From: an uncultured Phascolarctobacterium sp.
GTDB lineage: Bacteria > Bacillota > Negativicutes > Acidaminococcales > Acidaminococcaceae
Length of the DNA stretch: 64,000 nt
NCBI GenBank assembly: GCA_900544795.1
Contig: UQWM01000003.1
Coordinates: 1-64,000 of the forward strand
Direction of reading: 5' to 3'
The position numbers were made by a program, and so were the translations under genes. This document shows positions 1 through 8,539 of this stretch, piece after piece. The notes under the pieces were generated by a model, which did not search any database, had not been told where the DNA came from, and saw nothing but the letters and a program-made list of their open reading frames with translations. Position 1 is the stretch's first letter, and the number at the start of each line of letters is the position of its first letter.

Positions 1-106
1 CATAAGCTTTTATCGGAGTATTATGGTTTTTGCGAACTTTATTTGACACTATCTCCAATATCTCAAAATCATTATGTGCAATTATTAAATATGCATGTTT
101 TTTCAT
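1..106 (-). CDS. N-terminal fragment of a core-2/I-branching-type glycosyltransferase (cut by window edge)
   Basis: The ATG at 106-104 is preceded by an AAAAGGTG-like ribosome site. The first 18 residues (MKKHAYLIIAHNDFEILE) look like the N-terminus of beta-1,6-N-acetylglucosaminyltransferase family proteins found in polysaccharide loci. From residue 19 the frame enters the 52-bp repeat at 2-53 and no longer resembles the family, where a leucine-rich stretch and a DDxRND-type motif would be expected. The gene may therefore be interrupted right after codon 18. The rest lies outside the window. The family call rests on few residues and is tentative. Confidence 0.4.
   Translation of the reverse strand, partial: MKKHAYLIIAHNDFEILEIVSNKVRKNHNTPIKAY
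2..53. repeat. 52-bp direct repeat, copy 1
   Basis: This stretch is identical to 4065-4116. It begins ATAAGCTTTTATCGGAG and ends TTTATTTGACACTATC. Read on the minus strand the tip is GATAGTGTCAAATAAAG, which resembles the terminal repeats of some insertion sequences; that reading is inference. Only one base of flank is visible on the left, so the repeat could continue outside the window. Confidence 0.85.
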
Positions 107-126
107 ATACACACCTTTTATAAATT

Positions 127-1107
127 TTATTTTCTTACTTTTTCTACAAATTCTACAAACATTTTATAAAATGTTAAATTTAAAGAAATTATAATATACA
201 TTAATTTATTTTTTGATTTTACATTTAGATTCTTTAATATTTCTAATATATTTTTTTGAAAATACTTTTTTATCATTTCTGAAGTGACACCATTTGTAGG
301 AACGTTAATTCTACCAAAAATAATATCATCTAAAAAATACATATAATGCTTATATAACTGACTATATGCCAAATTCATTAAATCAGGCTTTCTCACTTTT
401 ACTTTTTCTAAAATATTCTCACAGGCCAAAATTTTTTCAAAACTTTTATGATATGTTTTCTCATTCATAATACTATTTAATCGTTGACTATAATGATAAA
501 ACGCTTCAGGAATTATCGATACAACCGAAGTCTTTTCTAGCACATCTAATATAATCAGCATATCTTCATACAACTTACCTTCAGGAAATCTTACTTCATT
601 AAAAATATTTTTATTATATAGTTTACACCATACTGCATTTGGGAAATTCTTATTATAAAAACACTTCTTTAAAACATTATCATTACCAACAAAAATTCCC
701 TTCTCAAGCTTCCTAATGTAGGTCTGATCTTGTTTATCGATGTAGTAGCCACAAACTACAATATCACCGTTGACTCTCTTTATCTCATTATACAGTTTTT
801 CAAACATATCGGATTCTATCCAGTCATCGCTATCTACAAACGCAATATAGTCCCCCCCAGATATGCAAACGTCCAGGCCAGCGTTTCTTGCAGAACTTAC
901 CCCACCATTCATTTTATGTATCACTTTAATCCTGCTATCAATTTCTTTATATTCATCACAAATTTTACCGCTGTTATCTGTACTGCCATCATTAACTAAA
1001 ACTATTTCTAAATTTGTATATGTTTGCTTTATTATTGAATCAATACACTGCCTCAAATAAAATTCTGCATTATAAACCGGCACTATTACGCTTATCAAAT
1101 CATCCAT
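127..1107 (-). CDS. Family 2 glycosyltransferase (EpsJ-like)
   Basis: A 326-residue GT-A fold glycosyltransferase that would add a sugar from a nucleotide sugar to a lipid-linked polysaccharide unit at the cytoplasmic face of the membrane. The N-terminus has the family signature VPVYNAEFYLRQCIDSI, then EIVLVNDGSTDNS (nucleotide binding) and the metal-binding FVDSDDW at about residues 90-96. A later YEDM motif is also typical. The C-terminal third is AT-rich, variable and has no clear membrane helix. It is the last complete gene of the minus-strand glycan cluster in the window. Donor and acceptor cannot be predicted. Confidence 0.85.
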   Translation of the reverse strand: MDDLISVIVPVYNAEFYLRQCIDSIIKQTYTNLEIVLVNDGSTDNSGKICDEYKEIDSRIKVIHKMNGGVSSARNAGLDVCISGGDYIAFVDSDDWIESDMFEKLYNEIKRVNGDIVVCGYYIDKQDQTYIRKLEKGIFVGNDNVLKKCFYNKNFPNAVWCKLYNKNIFNEVRFPEGKLYEDMLIILDVLEKTSVVSIIPEAFYHYSQRLNSIMNEKTYHKSFEKILACENILEKVKVRKPDLMNLAYSQLYKHYMYFLDDIIFGRINVPTNGVTSEMIKKYFQKNILEILKNLNVKSKNKLMYIIISLNLTFYKMFVEFVEKVRK

Positions 1108-1178
1108 TTATTTCACGCCTTTTGCAGCCAAATTTCCTACTGGAATAATTAACATCTTAATACTTTAATAACATCTTT

Positions 1179-2378
1179 CTATTCCATTGGCGATATTTTT
1201 TCATTTATTATTTCTGATATTTTAGTCACAATTTTATCGGAAGCATTACCATTTTCATACAGTACTACTTTTCTTCTAAATTTAGACAAGTTTTGCAAAT
1301 AAATTTCTCGATTAAACCTTTCTATATTTTTGATAAGTTCCTCATTACTTTCTGCACATACAAACGGCAACTCTTCAAACCGAAATTTAAAATTTCTGTC
1401 TTTGCGGTATTCATTAATATCATCAGCATAAATAAATACTGGCTTATTGCATAACATCATATCAAACATAATTGATGAATAATCTGTAATTAAAATATCT
1501 GCAGCACACAAAAGTTCTTGGCTATCTTCATAAAAACTTGCATTCACTACATAATCTGGTAACTCTATCTCTGTATCTCTAATATTAGGATGCAATCTTA
1601 AAAATATGATCCATTCTCCATCAAATTTTTCTTTTAAAGTCTTCTTCAAACTACCAAAATCTACAAATCCAGCTTGAACATTCCCTTTTCTAAATGTCGG
1701 TGCAATTAAGCATATCTTAGTATAAGAATTTAACTTATAGAAACTATACACTTTTTCTTTTAACCAATTTTGTTTATTTATCAACTGATCATTACGTGGC
1801 AACCCGAACTCTTCAATTTTCCCTTTATACCAAAAATTTTCTTTTATATCTTTAGATTGTAATTTACTGCCTGATAAAAAATAGTCAATCATTTTAGAAT
1901 CATGTTTAGCCGAATATATATAGCTCTTAGCAAGATGATTTTCAACTTCTTTTTCTACTCTTTTTAGCCCAATTCCCCCATGCCAAGTTTGAATATAAAT
2001 AGTACCATTTGGCTTAAATATATTATAAAAAAAATATTTTCTGCAATTATCAATCCAAACTTTAGCTGTTAATAATTCATAAACGGATTTAATTGAAAAA
2101 ATTCTGATTTTTCTGATCTTATTAGGCAATATATACATTGATGGATTATCTAATAACCACACAATGTCCACATTTAAATTTCTATTTAATAATTCTTCTA
2201 CAATATATTTCGGATTATCACTATATCCCTTTCCATAAAAACTACAAACTACAATTTTATTATTTTTAATCTTACAAAAACTACAAATAATATGTAAAAA
2301 TCCAAAATATAAATAGCCTAAAATTATTATGATCCATTTTATCAAAGTATTATTTTTGATGATTTTTTTTAAATTCAC
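1179..2378 (-). CDS. CDP-glycerol glycerophosphotransferase-family protein (TagB/TagF-like)
   Basis: A 399-residue protein of the family that transfers glycerol- or ribitol-phosphate, or a related polyol phosphate, onto a polymer. A hydrophobic segment at about residues 14-34 could anchor it in the membrane. Family landmarks are TWHGG near residue 130, DYFLSGS, FGLPRND, and ITDYSSIMFDM followed by KPVFIY near the C-terminus. A GTG start at 2378 follows AAGGA with 6-nt spacing, just after the upstream glycosyltransferase stop. Its first 50 codons are duplicated at 4116-4266. In a diderm organism the product is probably a phosphodiester-modified surface glycan rather than a wall teichoic acid; that is inference. 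Confidence 0.8.
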   Translation of the reverse strand: MNLKKIIKNNTLIKWIIIILGYLYFGFLHIICSFCKIKNNKIVVCSFYGKGYSDNPKYIVEELLNRNLNVDIVWLLDNPSMYILPNKIRKIRIFSIKSVYELLTAKVWIDNCRKYFFYNIFKPNGTIYIQTWHGGIGLKRVEKEVENHLAKSYIYSAKHDSKMIDYFLSGSKLQSKDIKENFWYKGKIEEFGLPRNDQLINKQNWLKEKVYSFYKLNSYTKICLIAPTFRKGNVQAGFVDFGSLKKTLKEKFDGEWIIFLRLHPNIRDTEIELPDYVVNASFYEDSQELLCAADILITDYSSIMFDMMLCNKPVFIYADDINEYRKDRNFKFRFEELPFVCAESNEELIKNIERFNREIYLQNLSKFRRKVVLYENGNASDKIVTKISEIINEKISPME

Positions 2379-2891
2379 ATTTATTCCTTGCTTTCGTATT
2401 TATATAATAAGTTTTTATTCATATCATAATGTTCAAAAATATTCAAATTCAGAAATTTAAATGCTAATTCACGCATCCATAAAGCTCTTAATCTATATTT
2501 GCTATATTCTAAACTTTTATAAGGATGATGTTTTACGCCCAAATGATGAGTATAAGCAACTGATAGGAAATGTTGTTTACATCGAATAAAAAACAACATA
2601 TGTTCAGCAAGTTTTATATATTCAGGTTGCCATCCATTTAACTTTTTTATACTATCAGTTTTAGCTATAAAAAAGTTATTTACAAAATCACATTGATAAA
2701 TATCTTTTTCTAAAAAAAGGTTACCGTTGCTCTCACTTTTAACCAGAACTTTATGCGAAGTTATTTCAATAAATCCATTATATACTTTATTAGTTTCTTT
2801 ACCATTTAGTAAATCAATAAAATATTTAGGATGTTTCAATAAATGCAAAACACTAAATATACTGTTTAATTCTACTCTTTCATAAACTGAT
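2228..2891. repeat. 664-bp perfect direct repeat, copy 1
   Basis: Read by eye this stretch is identical to 4116-4779, at a constant offset of 1888 bases. It holds the first 50 codons of the glycerophosphotransferase and the last two thirds of the family 2 glycosyltransferase. In this copy the glycosyltransferase end is cut at 2891, while the glycerophosphotransferase continues intact. Confidence 0.9.
2381..2891 (-). pseudogene. 3' fragment of family 2 glycosyltransferase (duplicate of 4269-5126)
   Basis: This is the 3' portion of the gene at 4269-5126 and lacks its N-terminal GT-A core, including the catalytic DDD region. The longest ATG-started frame inside it is 2381-2848 (155 residues), identical to the C-terminus of the intact copy. 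Homology stops abruptly at 2891, where unrelated sequence begins. It has no ribosome site of its own in the unique DNA and is most likely a non-functional product of duplication, or an assembly join. Confidence 0.85.
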
Positions 2892-3060
2892 AGTCAAGTC
2901 CAAAATCTTGTGTAAAATTATCCCTAAAACCACCAGTACTATTACAATAAAACAAAATTATTTTTTTATCTTTTCGTATTCTCTGATTAATTATAGATAA
3001 TAACCGGAATACACTACTATATAACATTCTTTTTATTACCAAGTTTTCTATGCTCATCAT
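2872..3060 (-). pseudogene. N-terminal fragment, possibly of a second glycerophosphotransferase-like protein
   Basis: A 62-codon frame starting at ATG 3060. After a basic N-terminus it reads KKIILFYCNSTGGFRDN, which resembles the first beta strand and loop of CDP-glycerol glycerophosphotransferase-like proteins. It runs across the duplication junction at 2891/2892, and its last residues come from antisense-frame repeat sequence before a stop. The rest of the gene is missing. The family assignment is weak because only the start is present. It follows the nucleotidyltransferase gene in the same direction and appears to belong to the same foreign block. Confidence 0.5.
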
Positions 3061-3101
3061 AAATTACTCCATTATTTGGTTACTTAAACAGTGTGGGAAT
3101 T

Positions 3102-3812
3102 TTACTCTTTAAATGTTTTAATGGCCTTTTCTAAATCATCATGTGTATCAATTTCATACCATCTTCCATTCAAAGGACATGCAACAAAACAACATTCTTC
3201 CAAAATATCATTTATGGCAACTTCACTCCATAATTTTACTTCCTCTCTTTTATTAATATATTCATCACATTTAGCGAAAAAAATTTTTCCTGCTTCTTTA
3301 GAAAATTTATAGACATCAATAGACGACCCCAAGGCCTCATTAACATCAATATTTTTTGAGATTTTAATTAATTTCCCAGCCTTGGCAACTACCTTCATTG
3401 ATTCTTCCAACCAATTACCGATATCAGTTACAATTGCATCTCCAGCATTAACTTCTAATAAGGTTTTTAATACCGACGAATCAAAAAAAACATCTGCGTT
3501 CATCATTATAAAATTACTATCCGCCATGGCAGCTTTACCTAAGAAAGCAGAATACATATTATTAGTCTTACTATAATCAGTACTTTCGACAAAATTAACT
3601 CCATCACAAAATGAATTGATGTAATTAATCAATAAATCAGATTTGTAACCTGTAATGACAGTTATTTCTTTTATATTATTTTCCAATAAATTTTCTATTT
3701 GCTTTTGTATTATAGTCTTACCATCTATTACTTCAGTCATACATTTTGGATGTTCATCTGTAATGGGGGCCAATCTTGTTCCAAGCCCTGCAGCTAAAAT
3801 CAAAGCTTTCAT
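3102..3812 (-). CDS. LicC-like sugar/choline-phosphate nucleotidyltransferase
   Basis: A 236-residue nucleotidyltransferase that would activate a phosphorylated small molecule (a sugar, phosphocholine or similar) to its CDP or NDP form for glycan decoration. The signature is at the N-terminus: MKALILAAGLGTRLAP, then PKCM, with YSKTNNMYSA and MNADVFFD further on. The NNMYS segment is typical of LicC and phosphoglutamine-cytidylyltransferase-like enzymes. The start at ATG 3812 is chosen because AAGGAGA lies 7-8 nt upstream; an ATG 21 nt earlier overlaps the preceding stop and lacks a site. It is the only complete gene in the foreign block 2892-4064. Confidence 0.8.
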   Translation of the reverse strand: MKALILAAGLGTRLAPITDEHPKCMTEVIDGKTIIQKQIENLLENNIKEITVITGYKSDLLINYINSFCDGVNFVESTDYSKTNNMYSAFLGKAAMADSNFIMMNADVFFDSSVLKTLLEVNAGDAIVTDIGNWLEESMKVVAKAGKLIKISKNIDVNEALGSSIDVYKFSKEAGKIFFAKCDEYINKREEVKLWSEVAINDILEECCFVACPLNGRWYEIDTHDDLEKAIKTFKE

Positions 3813-3829
3813 AAGCACTCTCCTTAAAC

Positions 3830-4064
3830 TCATTTGCCTCTTGTAAAAAAATTAAAGTTGACAGGAAGTTTTCCATAAACAATTTTCAAAGAATCTACTG
3901 GCAGCATACATAATAACATTTTTATTTTAGTAGATCCCTGGATTTTCATATTAAACATATTTTTCAGAAGTCTGTTTGATACAATTTTTTTCAATTCTTT
4001 ATACCTTATCCTATATTTATTATTACTAGAATAAATCCAGCAGATTTTTGCAAGCGCTGAATAT
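3830..4064 (-). pseudogene. C-terminal fragment of a glycosyltransferase-like protein
   Basis: An open frame without a start codon runs from the 52-bp repeat boundary to a TGA at 3832-3830. It encodes about 78 residues ending in KIVYGKLPVNFNFFTRGK. The basic, lysine-rich tail with a hydrophobic KMLLCMLPVDSLK segment resembles the C-termini of family 2 glycosyltransferases in capsule loci. The N-terminal part is missing because the sequence is cut at 4064/4065. It lies immediately upstream of the nucleotidyltransferase and was probably its operon partner in the donor locus. Confidence 0.5.
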
Positions 4065-4116
4065 ATAAGCTTTTATCGGAGTATTATGGTTTTTGCGAAC
4101 TTTATTTGACACTATC
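4065..4116. repeat. 52-bp direct repeat, copy 2
   Basis: Identical to 2-53. Its right end coincides with the left end of the 664-bp repeat at 4116, and its left end with the truncated glycosyltransferase tail, so it marks a rearrangement junction. Recombination between the two copies would delete 4063 bp. Confidence 0.85.
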
Positions 4117-4266
4117 CTTTCCATAAAAACTACAAACTACAATTTTATTATTTTTAATCTTACAAAAACTACAAATAATATGTAAAAATCCAAAATATAA
4201 ATAGCCTAAAATTATTATGATCCATTTTATCAAAGTATTATTTTTGATGATTTTTTTTAAATTCAC
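4102..4266 (-). pseudogene. 5' fragment of glycerophosphotransferase (duplicate of 1179-2378)
   Basis: It starts with the same GTG as the intact gene and is identical for 50 codons, up to SFYGK. It then enters the 52-bp repeat, which adds D-S-V-K and a TAA at 4104-4102. This is a truncated remnant and not expected to be active. Confidence 0.85.
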
Positions 4267-4779
4267 ATTTATTCCTTGCTTTCGTATTTATATAATAAGT
4301 TTTTATTCATATCATAATGTTCAAAAATATTCAAATTCAGAAATTTAAATGCTAATTCACGCATCCATAAAGCTCTTAATCTATATTTGCTATATTCTAA
4401 ACTTTTATAAGGATGATGTTTTACGCCCAAATGATGAGTATAAGCAACTGATAGGAAATGTTGTTTACATCGAATAAAAAACAACATATGTTCAGCAAGT
4501 TTTATATATTCAGGTTGCCATCCATTTAACTTTTTTATACTATCAGTTTTAGCTATAAAAAAGTTATTTACAAAATCACATTGATAAATATCTTTTTCTA
4601 AAAAAAGGTTACCGTTGCTCTCACTTTTAACCAGAACTTTATGCGAAGTTATTTCAATAAATCCATTATATACTTTATTAGTTTCTTTACCATTTAGTAA
4701 ATCAATAAAATATTTAGGATGTTTCAATAAATGCAAAACACTAAATATACTGTTTAATTCTACTCTTTCATAAACTGAT
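4116..4779. repeat. 664-bp perfect direct repeat, copy 2
   Basis: Identical to 2228-2891. In this copy the glycosyltransferase side continues into an intact gene and the glycerophosphotransferase side is cut. The two copies are therefore complementary, as expected if a block of 1888 bp (2228-4115) had been inserted or duplicated. Confidence 0.9.
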
Positions 4780-5126
4780 CCACCCAAAATATCCAAATTA
4801 TATTCTTTTAGAAGTAATAATCCCTTACTTATATTAGTACGACTATCAAATTCAAAATCATCATCACATAATATAATATAATCAGTTTTTACATGTTCAA
4901 GCAGTATATTTCTTCCCTTTGATAAACCTATATCAAATTCAGTAACTATGTAATTTATATTTAGTTTTGAAAATTTTTCCAATATTGCATCTTTATAATT
5001 TTCTCTACTGTCGTCTAATATTATGATAGGAATATTGTTCAATTTTTGGTCTTCTATAGATTTTAATAAACACTCTAGACTTTTTAGTCGTTGAAAAGTC
5101 TTTATAATTATAGTAATGTTACTCAT
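4269..5126 (-). CDS. Family 2 glycosyltransferase
   Basis: A 285-residue GT-A glycosyltransferase. The N-terminus has IIIKTFQRLKSLECLLKSI, the nucleotide-binding strand IIILDDSRENY, SKGRNILLEHVKTDYIILCDDDFEFD (metal-binding DDD near residues 93-95) and a C-terminal acceptor-binding region with a conserved histidine pair (YTHHLGVKHHP). ATG 5126 is preceded by AAGGAG at 10-nt spacing, one base after the next gene upstream ends. This is the parent copy of the fragment at 2381-2891. Acceptor and donor are unknown. Confidence 0.85.
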   Translation of the reverse strand: MSNITIIIKTFQRLKSLECLLKSIEDQKLNNIPIIILDDSRENYKDAILEKFSKLNINYIVTEFDIGLSKGRNILLEHVKTDYIILCDDDFEFDSRTNISKGLLLLKEYNLDILGGSVYERVELNSIFSVLHLLKHPKYFIDLLNGKETNKVYNGFIEITSHKVLVKSESNGNLFLEKDIYQCDFVNNFFIAKTDSIKKLNGWQPEYIKLAEHMLFFIRCKQHFLSVAYTHHLGVKHHPYKSLEYSKYRLRALWMRELAFKFLNLNIFEHYDMNKNLLYKYESKE

Positions 5127-5951
5127 CTATAAACTACTCCTTCTACAAAAATATTTATACGTTTGTTCTAAAATTTTTCTTGGTGTCACTGATAAAATTC
5201 CCCTTATGCAAAATATAAAAGCGATATTAGTTAGACTGCAAAATTTTATCTTATACATATTGGCACAAAATTTATAAATAAAATTCAAATATACTTTCCC
5301 ATGTCTTCTACTAAGCATTTTTTCACCAGCACATACATTTACTAATATATTCTCTATATTTTTTACTATATACCCTTTTTGCAACATACGTACCCATAGC
5401 CAGTAATCTTCAAAATACGGCATATCCTGATAGTTGCCACTTTCTAAAATAGCTTGTTTTCTAAACATTACCGTCACATGATTAAAAGGATTACGCTTTT
5501 TAGCAAATTTTAATATTGCTGCTTGTGTTAAAGGAACCTTTCTGTAACCACTAATAATCTGAGGATCATTTTCAAATTCTGCTATCTGCCCACCACATAA
5601 TGCAAGTTCCTTGTTTTCAATAAACTCCTTCATTTGTAATTCAAATCTTGTTGGCAGAGCTATATCATCAGTATCCATCCTTGCTATCAAATCATATTTG
5701 CAATGCCTTACACCATAATTAAGAGCTTCACCCAACCCAACGTTATTTTCTAAGGATAAAACTCTTAATATTGCAATGTACTTTTCTTCGTAATTAGCAA
5801 TCGCATCATCTAATTCTTTAGTTAATGGTCCGTCTTTAATCAATACAATTTCATCTGCAGTTATAGTTTGGTTTAGTATACTGTCTAATGCTCGCTTCAG
5901 GTATTCCGGGTTTTCTTTATAGTAAACCGACATCAACACGGAAAATTCCAC
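5127..5951 (-). CDS. Family 2 glycosyltransferase (AmsE-like)
   Basis: A 274-residue family 2 glycosyltransferase with SVLMSVYYKENPEYLKRAL at the N-terminus, the EIVLIKDGPL strand, and the metal-binding ARMDTDDIALPTRFE segment at about residues 92-106. The YFEDYWLWVRM motif follows, as in amylovoran/colanic-acid type transferases. It starts with GTG at 5951, preceded by AAGGAG that overlaps the 3' end of the initiating transferase gene. The two genes are 2 nt apart, so they are very likely co-transcribed, and this enzyme is a good candidate to add the second sugar. Confidence 0.85.
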   Translation of the reverse strand: MEFSVLMSVYYKENPEYLKRALDSILNQTITADEIVLIKDGPLTKELDDAIANYEEKYIAILRVLSLENNVGLGEALNYGVRHCKYDLIARMDTDDIALPTRFELQMKEFIENKELALCGGQIAEFENDPQIISGYRKVPLTQAAILKFAKKRNPFNHVTVMFRKQAILESGNYQDMPYFEDYWLWVRMLQKGYIVKNIENILVNVCAGEKMLSRRHGKVYLNFIYKFCANMYKIKFCSLTNIAFIFCIRGILSVTPRKILEQTYKYFCRRSSL

Positions 5952-5953
5952 TT

Positions 5954-7273
5954 TTATTTAACTCCTTCGGTACTGCTTTTTGTCAGCAGAACTTTGAATG
6001 TCTGCAGCATGATCATCAGGTCTGTTTTGACGCTGACGTCCTGTATATAAAGCAAGTCGTATATCATCTTGTCATAGGCACTGGTGTTGTATTTACCTGC
6101 TATCTGTGCCAGGCCCGTGATGCCTGGTTTTACGTTGTGGCGATAGTCATATTCAGGTTTTTGGGCAATAAACTGCTTGACGAAGAATGGTCGTTCCGGC
6201 CTGGGGCCGACGATGCTCATTTCGCCTTTCAGCACATTGAACAGCTGCGGTAGCTCATCAAGTCTGGTAGCCCTCATAAATCTGCCGAATTTTGTGATCC
6301 TTGGGTCCCCTTCCGCAGCCAGTACCGGCCCGCATTTTGCTTCCGCATCCTGCTTCATGCTGCGGAATTTATGTACAAAAAATGTCTTACCGTATAGCCC
6401 CACGCGCTCCTGTGAATAAAGCACCGGCCCTTTACTGTCCAGTTTTATCATAACTGCTGTTATCAGTATGACTGGCGATAGTATAATCAAAGCAGTTACC
6501 GCTACGGCAATATCTAAGATCCGTTTCAGTACTCTCTGTTCTGCTGTCAGCAACATACGTGTTACACGCTGCATCGGTATATCATCAACCAATAAAAAGC
6601 CTGTATTCTTGCATGCCAGTTCATACAGTGTCGGTACAAAAAATATTTGTTTCTTCGTGCTTCGCGCATAACGCAGTATTTTTTCTTTGTCTGCTATCGG
6701 CAGTTCCGCGCCAATAAAAACATAGTAGTTAGCGTCGATAAGCTGCTTCCAATTGGTCTGTTGACAGCTGTCACAAACAGACTGCAGCGCCTGCTCCAGA
6801 CCATAAGTTTTGGCAAGTTTATTCTGGATACGGGCTGCTTCTTCGCCATCAGCAAACAAAACCCCGGTCTGCTGCGGAAAATGCTTCCATTCCCACTGGT
6901 GACAGATATATTGCCATACTGCTAAAAGGATGAATGAAAATATGGCAGAATAAATGAGTACGATACGCGAATAATCGAACTGACGAAAGAAGAAGGTCAT
7001 CGCCATCGCTATGATGTAAATATTGGTTACCGCTACCAATAGATTAAGAAAAATATCTACCAGCTTTTTGCGGATCAGACTTAACAAGCCATAAACGTTG
7101 AACATAAAGAACATCATGATGACCAGGATCGGCAAAAATTCCAGATGGAAAGCTATCTTATCCGTTTGTTTATTACCAAGTTCCAGTACCATAGCGATGC
7201 TGGTAGCCAGATACAAACAAATTATGTCACCTATGATCAAAATTATCTTGCGCAGCAAAGAATTATATCCCAC
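5954..7273 (-). CDS. Undecaprenyl-phosphate sugar phosphotransferase (polyprenyl glycosylphosphotransferase)
   Basis: A 439-residue initiating enzyme (WbaP/WcaJ class) that moves a sugar-1-phosphate from a nucleotide sugar to undecaprenyl phosphate in the inner membrane, the first committed step of surface glycan synthesis. Four hydrophobic segments lie in the first 130 residues, then a divergent nucleotide-binding-like middle region. The conserved C-terminal domain starts near residue 248 (KRILDIAVAV), with a membrane-associated helix, VHKFRSM, RATRLDELPQ, GEMSIVGPRPERP and KPGITGLAQ. It is the first gene of the minus-strand glycan operon. Its base composition is more like the downstream core genes than the AT-rich transferases. 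Confidence 0.92.
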   Translation of the reverse strand: MGYNSLLRKIILIIGDIICLYLATSIAMVLELGNKQTDKIAFHLEFLPILVIMMFFMFNVYGLLSLIRKKLVDIFLNLLVAVTNIYIIAMAMTFFFRQFDYSRIVLIYSAIFSFILLAVWQYICHQWEWKHFPQQTGVLFADGEEAARIQNKLAKTYGLEQALQSVCDSCQQTNWKQLIDANYYVFIGAELPIADKEKILRYARSTKKQIFFVPTLYELACKNTGFLLVDDIPMQRVTRMLLTAEQRVLKRILDIAVAVTALIILSPVILITAVMIKLDSKGPVLYSQERVGLYGKTFFVHKFRSMKQDAEAKCGPVLAAEGDPRITKFGRFMRATRLDELPQLFNVLKGEMSIVGPRPERPFFVKQFIAQKPEYDYRHNVKPGITGLAQIAGKYNTSAYDKMIYDLLYIQDVSVKTDLMIMLQTFKVLLTKSSTEGVK

Positions 7274-7494
7274 TAAAATTCACCTATAATCAATACTTTT
7301 GTATTTTTTGTTTATGCTAAAATATTTCACCTATAATTCATAATTATTGTACCACGGTTGTACCCCCCATCAAGACATAAGCACGTTTTATTTTATATTT
7401 CAGTCTCATTTTTGCTCTTACTTATATTTTCATCGTACCTGTGCGGCAATATTTACAATCTCACTTGCCAGCACCTGATCTACAACAACAAAAA

Positions 7495-7569
7495 GCCTGA
7501 CTCTATTCCCATAGAGCCAGGCAAAAAAATATTCCCCTCTCAACTTCCGCTGAGAGGGGAATATTTTTT
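7495..7569 (-). terminator. Two tandem terminators after metQ
   Basis: Hairpin 1 (7523-7569) pairs ATTCCCCTCTCA with TGAGAGGGGAAT, followed on the minus strand by a run of seven U. Hairpin 2 (7495-7522) pairs GCCTGGCTCTAT with ATAGAGTCAGGC, followed by UUUUU. Both lie in the 344-base gap 7274-7617; the rest of the gap shows no gene. Confidence 0.85.
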
Positions 7570-7617
7570 ATCTTCTATCTTACAATCATTATCTGCTTAA
7601 ATCAAACAAAACTTTCA

Positions 7618-8439
7618 TTAAAATGCGGGTACAACCGCGCCTTTATACTTTTCTTCAATGAATTTTTTTACTTCAGGACTGGTCAAAGCTTTGTCCAGTT
7701 TTTGCAGTTCCGGACGCTTATCGTCGCCTTTACGTATTGCTAAGATATTGGCATACGGCGAATCCTTCGGTTCAGTAAAGAGAGAATCTTTGACTGGATT
7801 CAGCTGTGCTTCCATAGCAAAATTGGAATTGATAACAGACAGATCAACATCATCCATGGAACGAGGCAGCAAAGCTGCTTCTATTTCCACGATCTGCAGA
7901 TTTTTAGGATTATCAACAATATCGCCAGGCGTACCGGAAATACCTACACCGTCACGCAGCTTGAGCAGCTTGGCGCTTTGCAGCAATGCCAGAGCACGGC
8001 CGCCGTTAGTAGGATCATTCGGGATTGCAACTTTGGCTCCGCTTGGAACATTATTTAAGTCTTTTAATTTTTTTGAATAAACCCCCATTGGTTCGATATG
8101 TACCTTGGTATAAGCAACCAGAGGCAGATTCCTTTCGGAAGCAAATTTCTCGAGATACGGAGTGTGCTGGAAGAAGTTGGCGTCTAATTCTTTATCAGCC
8201 AAAGACAAATTTGGTTTAACATAATCGCTGAATTCAATGATCTGCAGATCAACACCTTCTTTAGCCAGTTGCGGTTTGATCAGATTCAAAATTTCAGCAT
8301 GCGGTACAGGCGTTGCGCCTACTTTCAGCACCACCTTTTTATCGCCGCTGTTAGCGGCTGGTTTGCTGTCGCCGCCACAGCCGGCAACGACTAATGCAAT
8401 GCTGAACACTGCCAGCAAAGCCAGAAATAACTTTTTCAT
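7618..8439 (-). CDS. metQ: MetQ methionine-binding lipoprotein
   Basis: The substrate-binding lipoprotein of a D/L-methionine ABC importer (NlpA/MetQ family). The signal peptide ends in the lipobox LVVAGC, with Cys21 as the lipidation site. Mature motifs are KVGATPVPHAEIL, LDANFFQHTPYL, and the PNDPTNGGRAL and NSNFA segments. ATG 8439 is preferred over an upstream TTG because GGAG lies 9 nt before it. A SAM riboswitch and sigma-A promoter precede the gene. No metN (ATPase) or metI (permease) is adjacent and two terminators follow, so this is an orphan binding protein whose transporter must be encoded elsewhere. Confidence 0.95.
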   Translation of the reverse strand: MKKLFLALLAVFSIALVVAGCGGDSKPAANSGDKKVVLKVGATPVPHAEILNLIKPQLAKEGVDLQIIEFSDYVKPNLSLADKELDANFFQHTPYLEKFASERNLPLVAYTKVHIEPMGVYSKKLKDLNNVPSGAKVAIPNDPTNGGRALALLQSAKLLKLRDGVGISGTPGDIVDNPKNLQIVEIEAALLPRSMDDVDLSVINSNFAMEAQLNPVKDSLFTEPKDSPYANILAIRKGDDKRPELQKLDKALTSPEVKKFIEEKYKGAVVPAF

Positions 8440-8499
8440 AAACAATCTCTCCTTTAAAATGAATTTAACACAGTACCTATCTTAGCTCGGTCGGACTAA

Positions 8500-8527
8500 C
8501 AAAAAAGCTCTTTCCGAGGAAAGAGCG
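8500..8527 (-). terminator. Riboswitch-controlled terminator of the metQ leader
   Basis: The hairpin GCTCTTTCC/GGAAAGAGC is followed by UUUUUU on the minus strand. It sits between the SAM aptamer and metQ, as expected for transcription attenuation. Confidence 0.9.
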
Positions 8528-8539
8528 CTTGCTTCTGCT

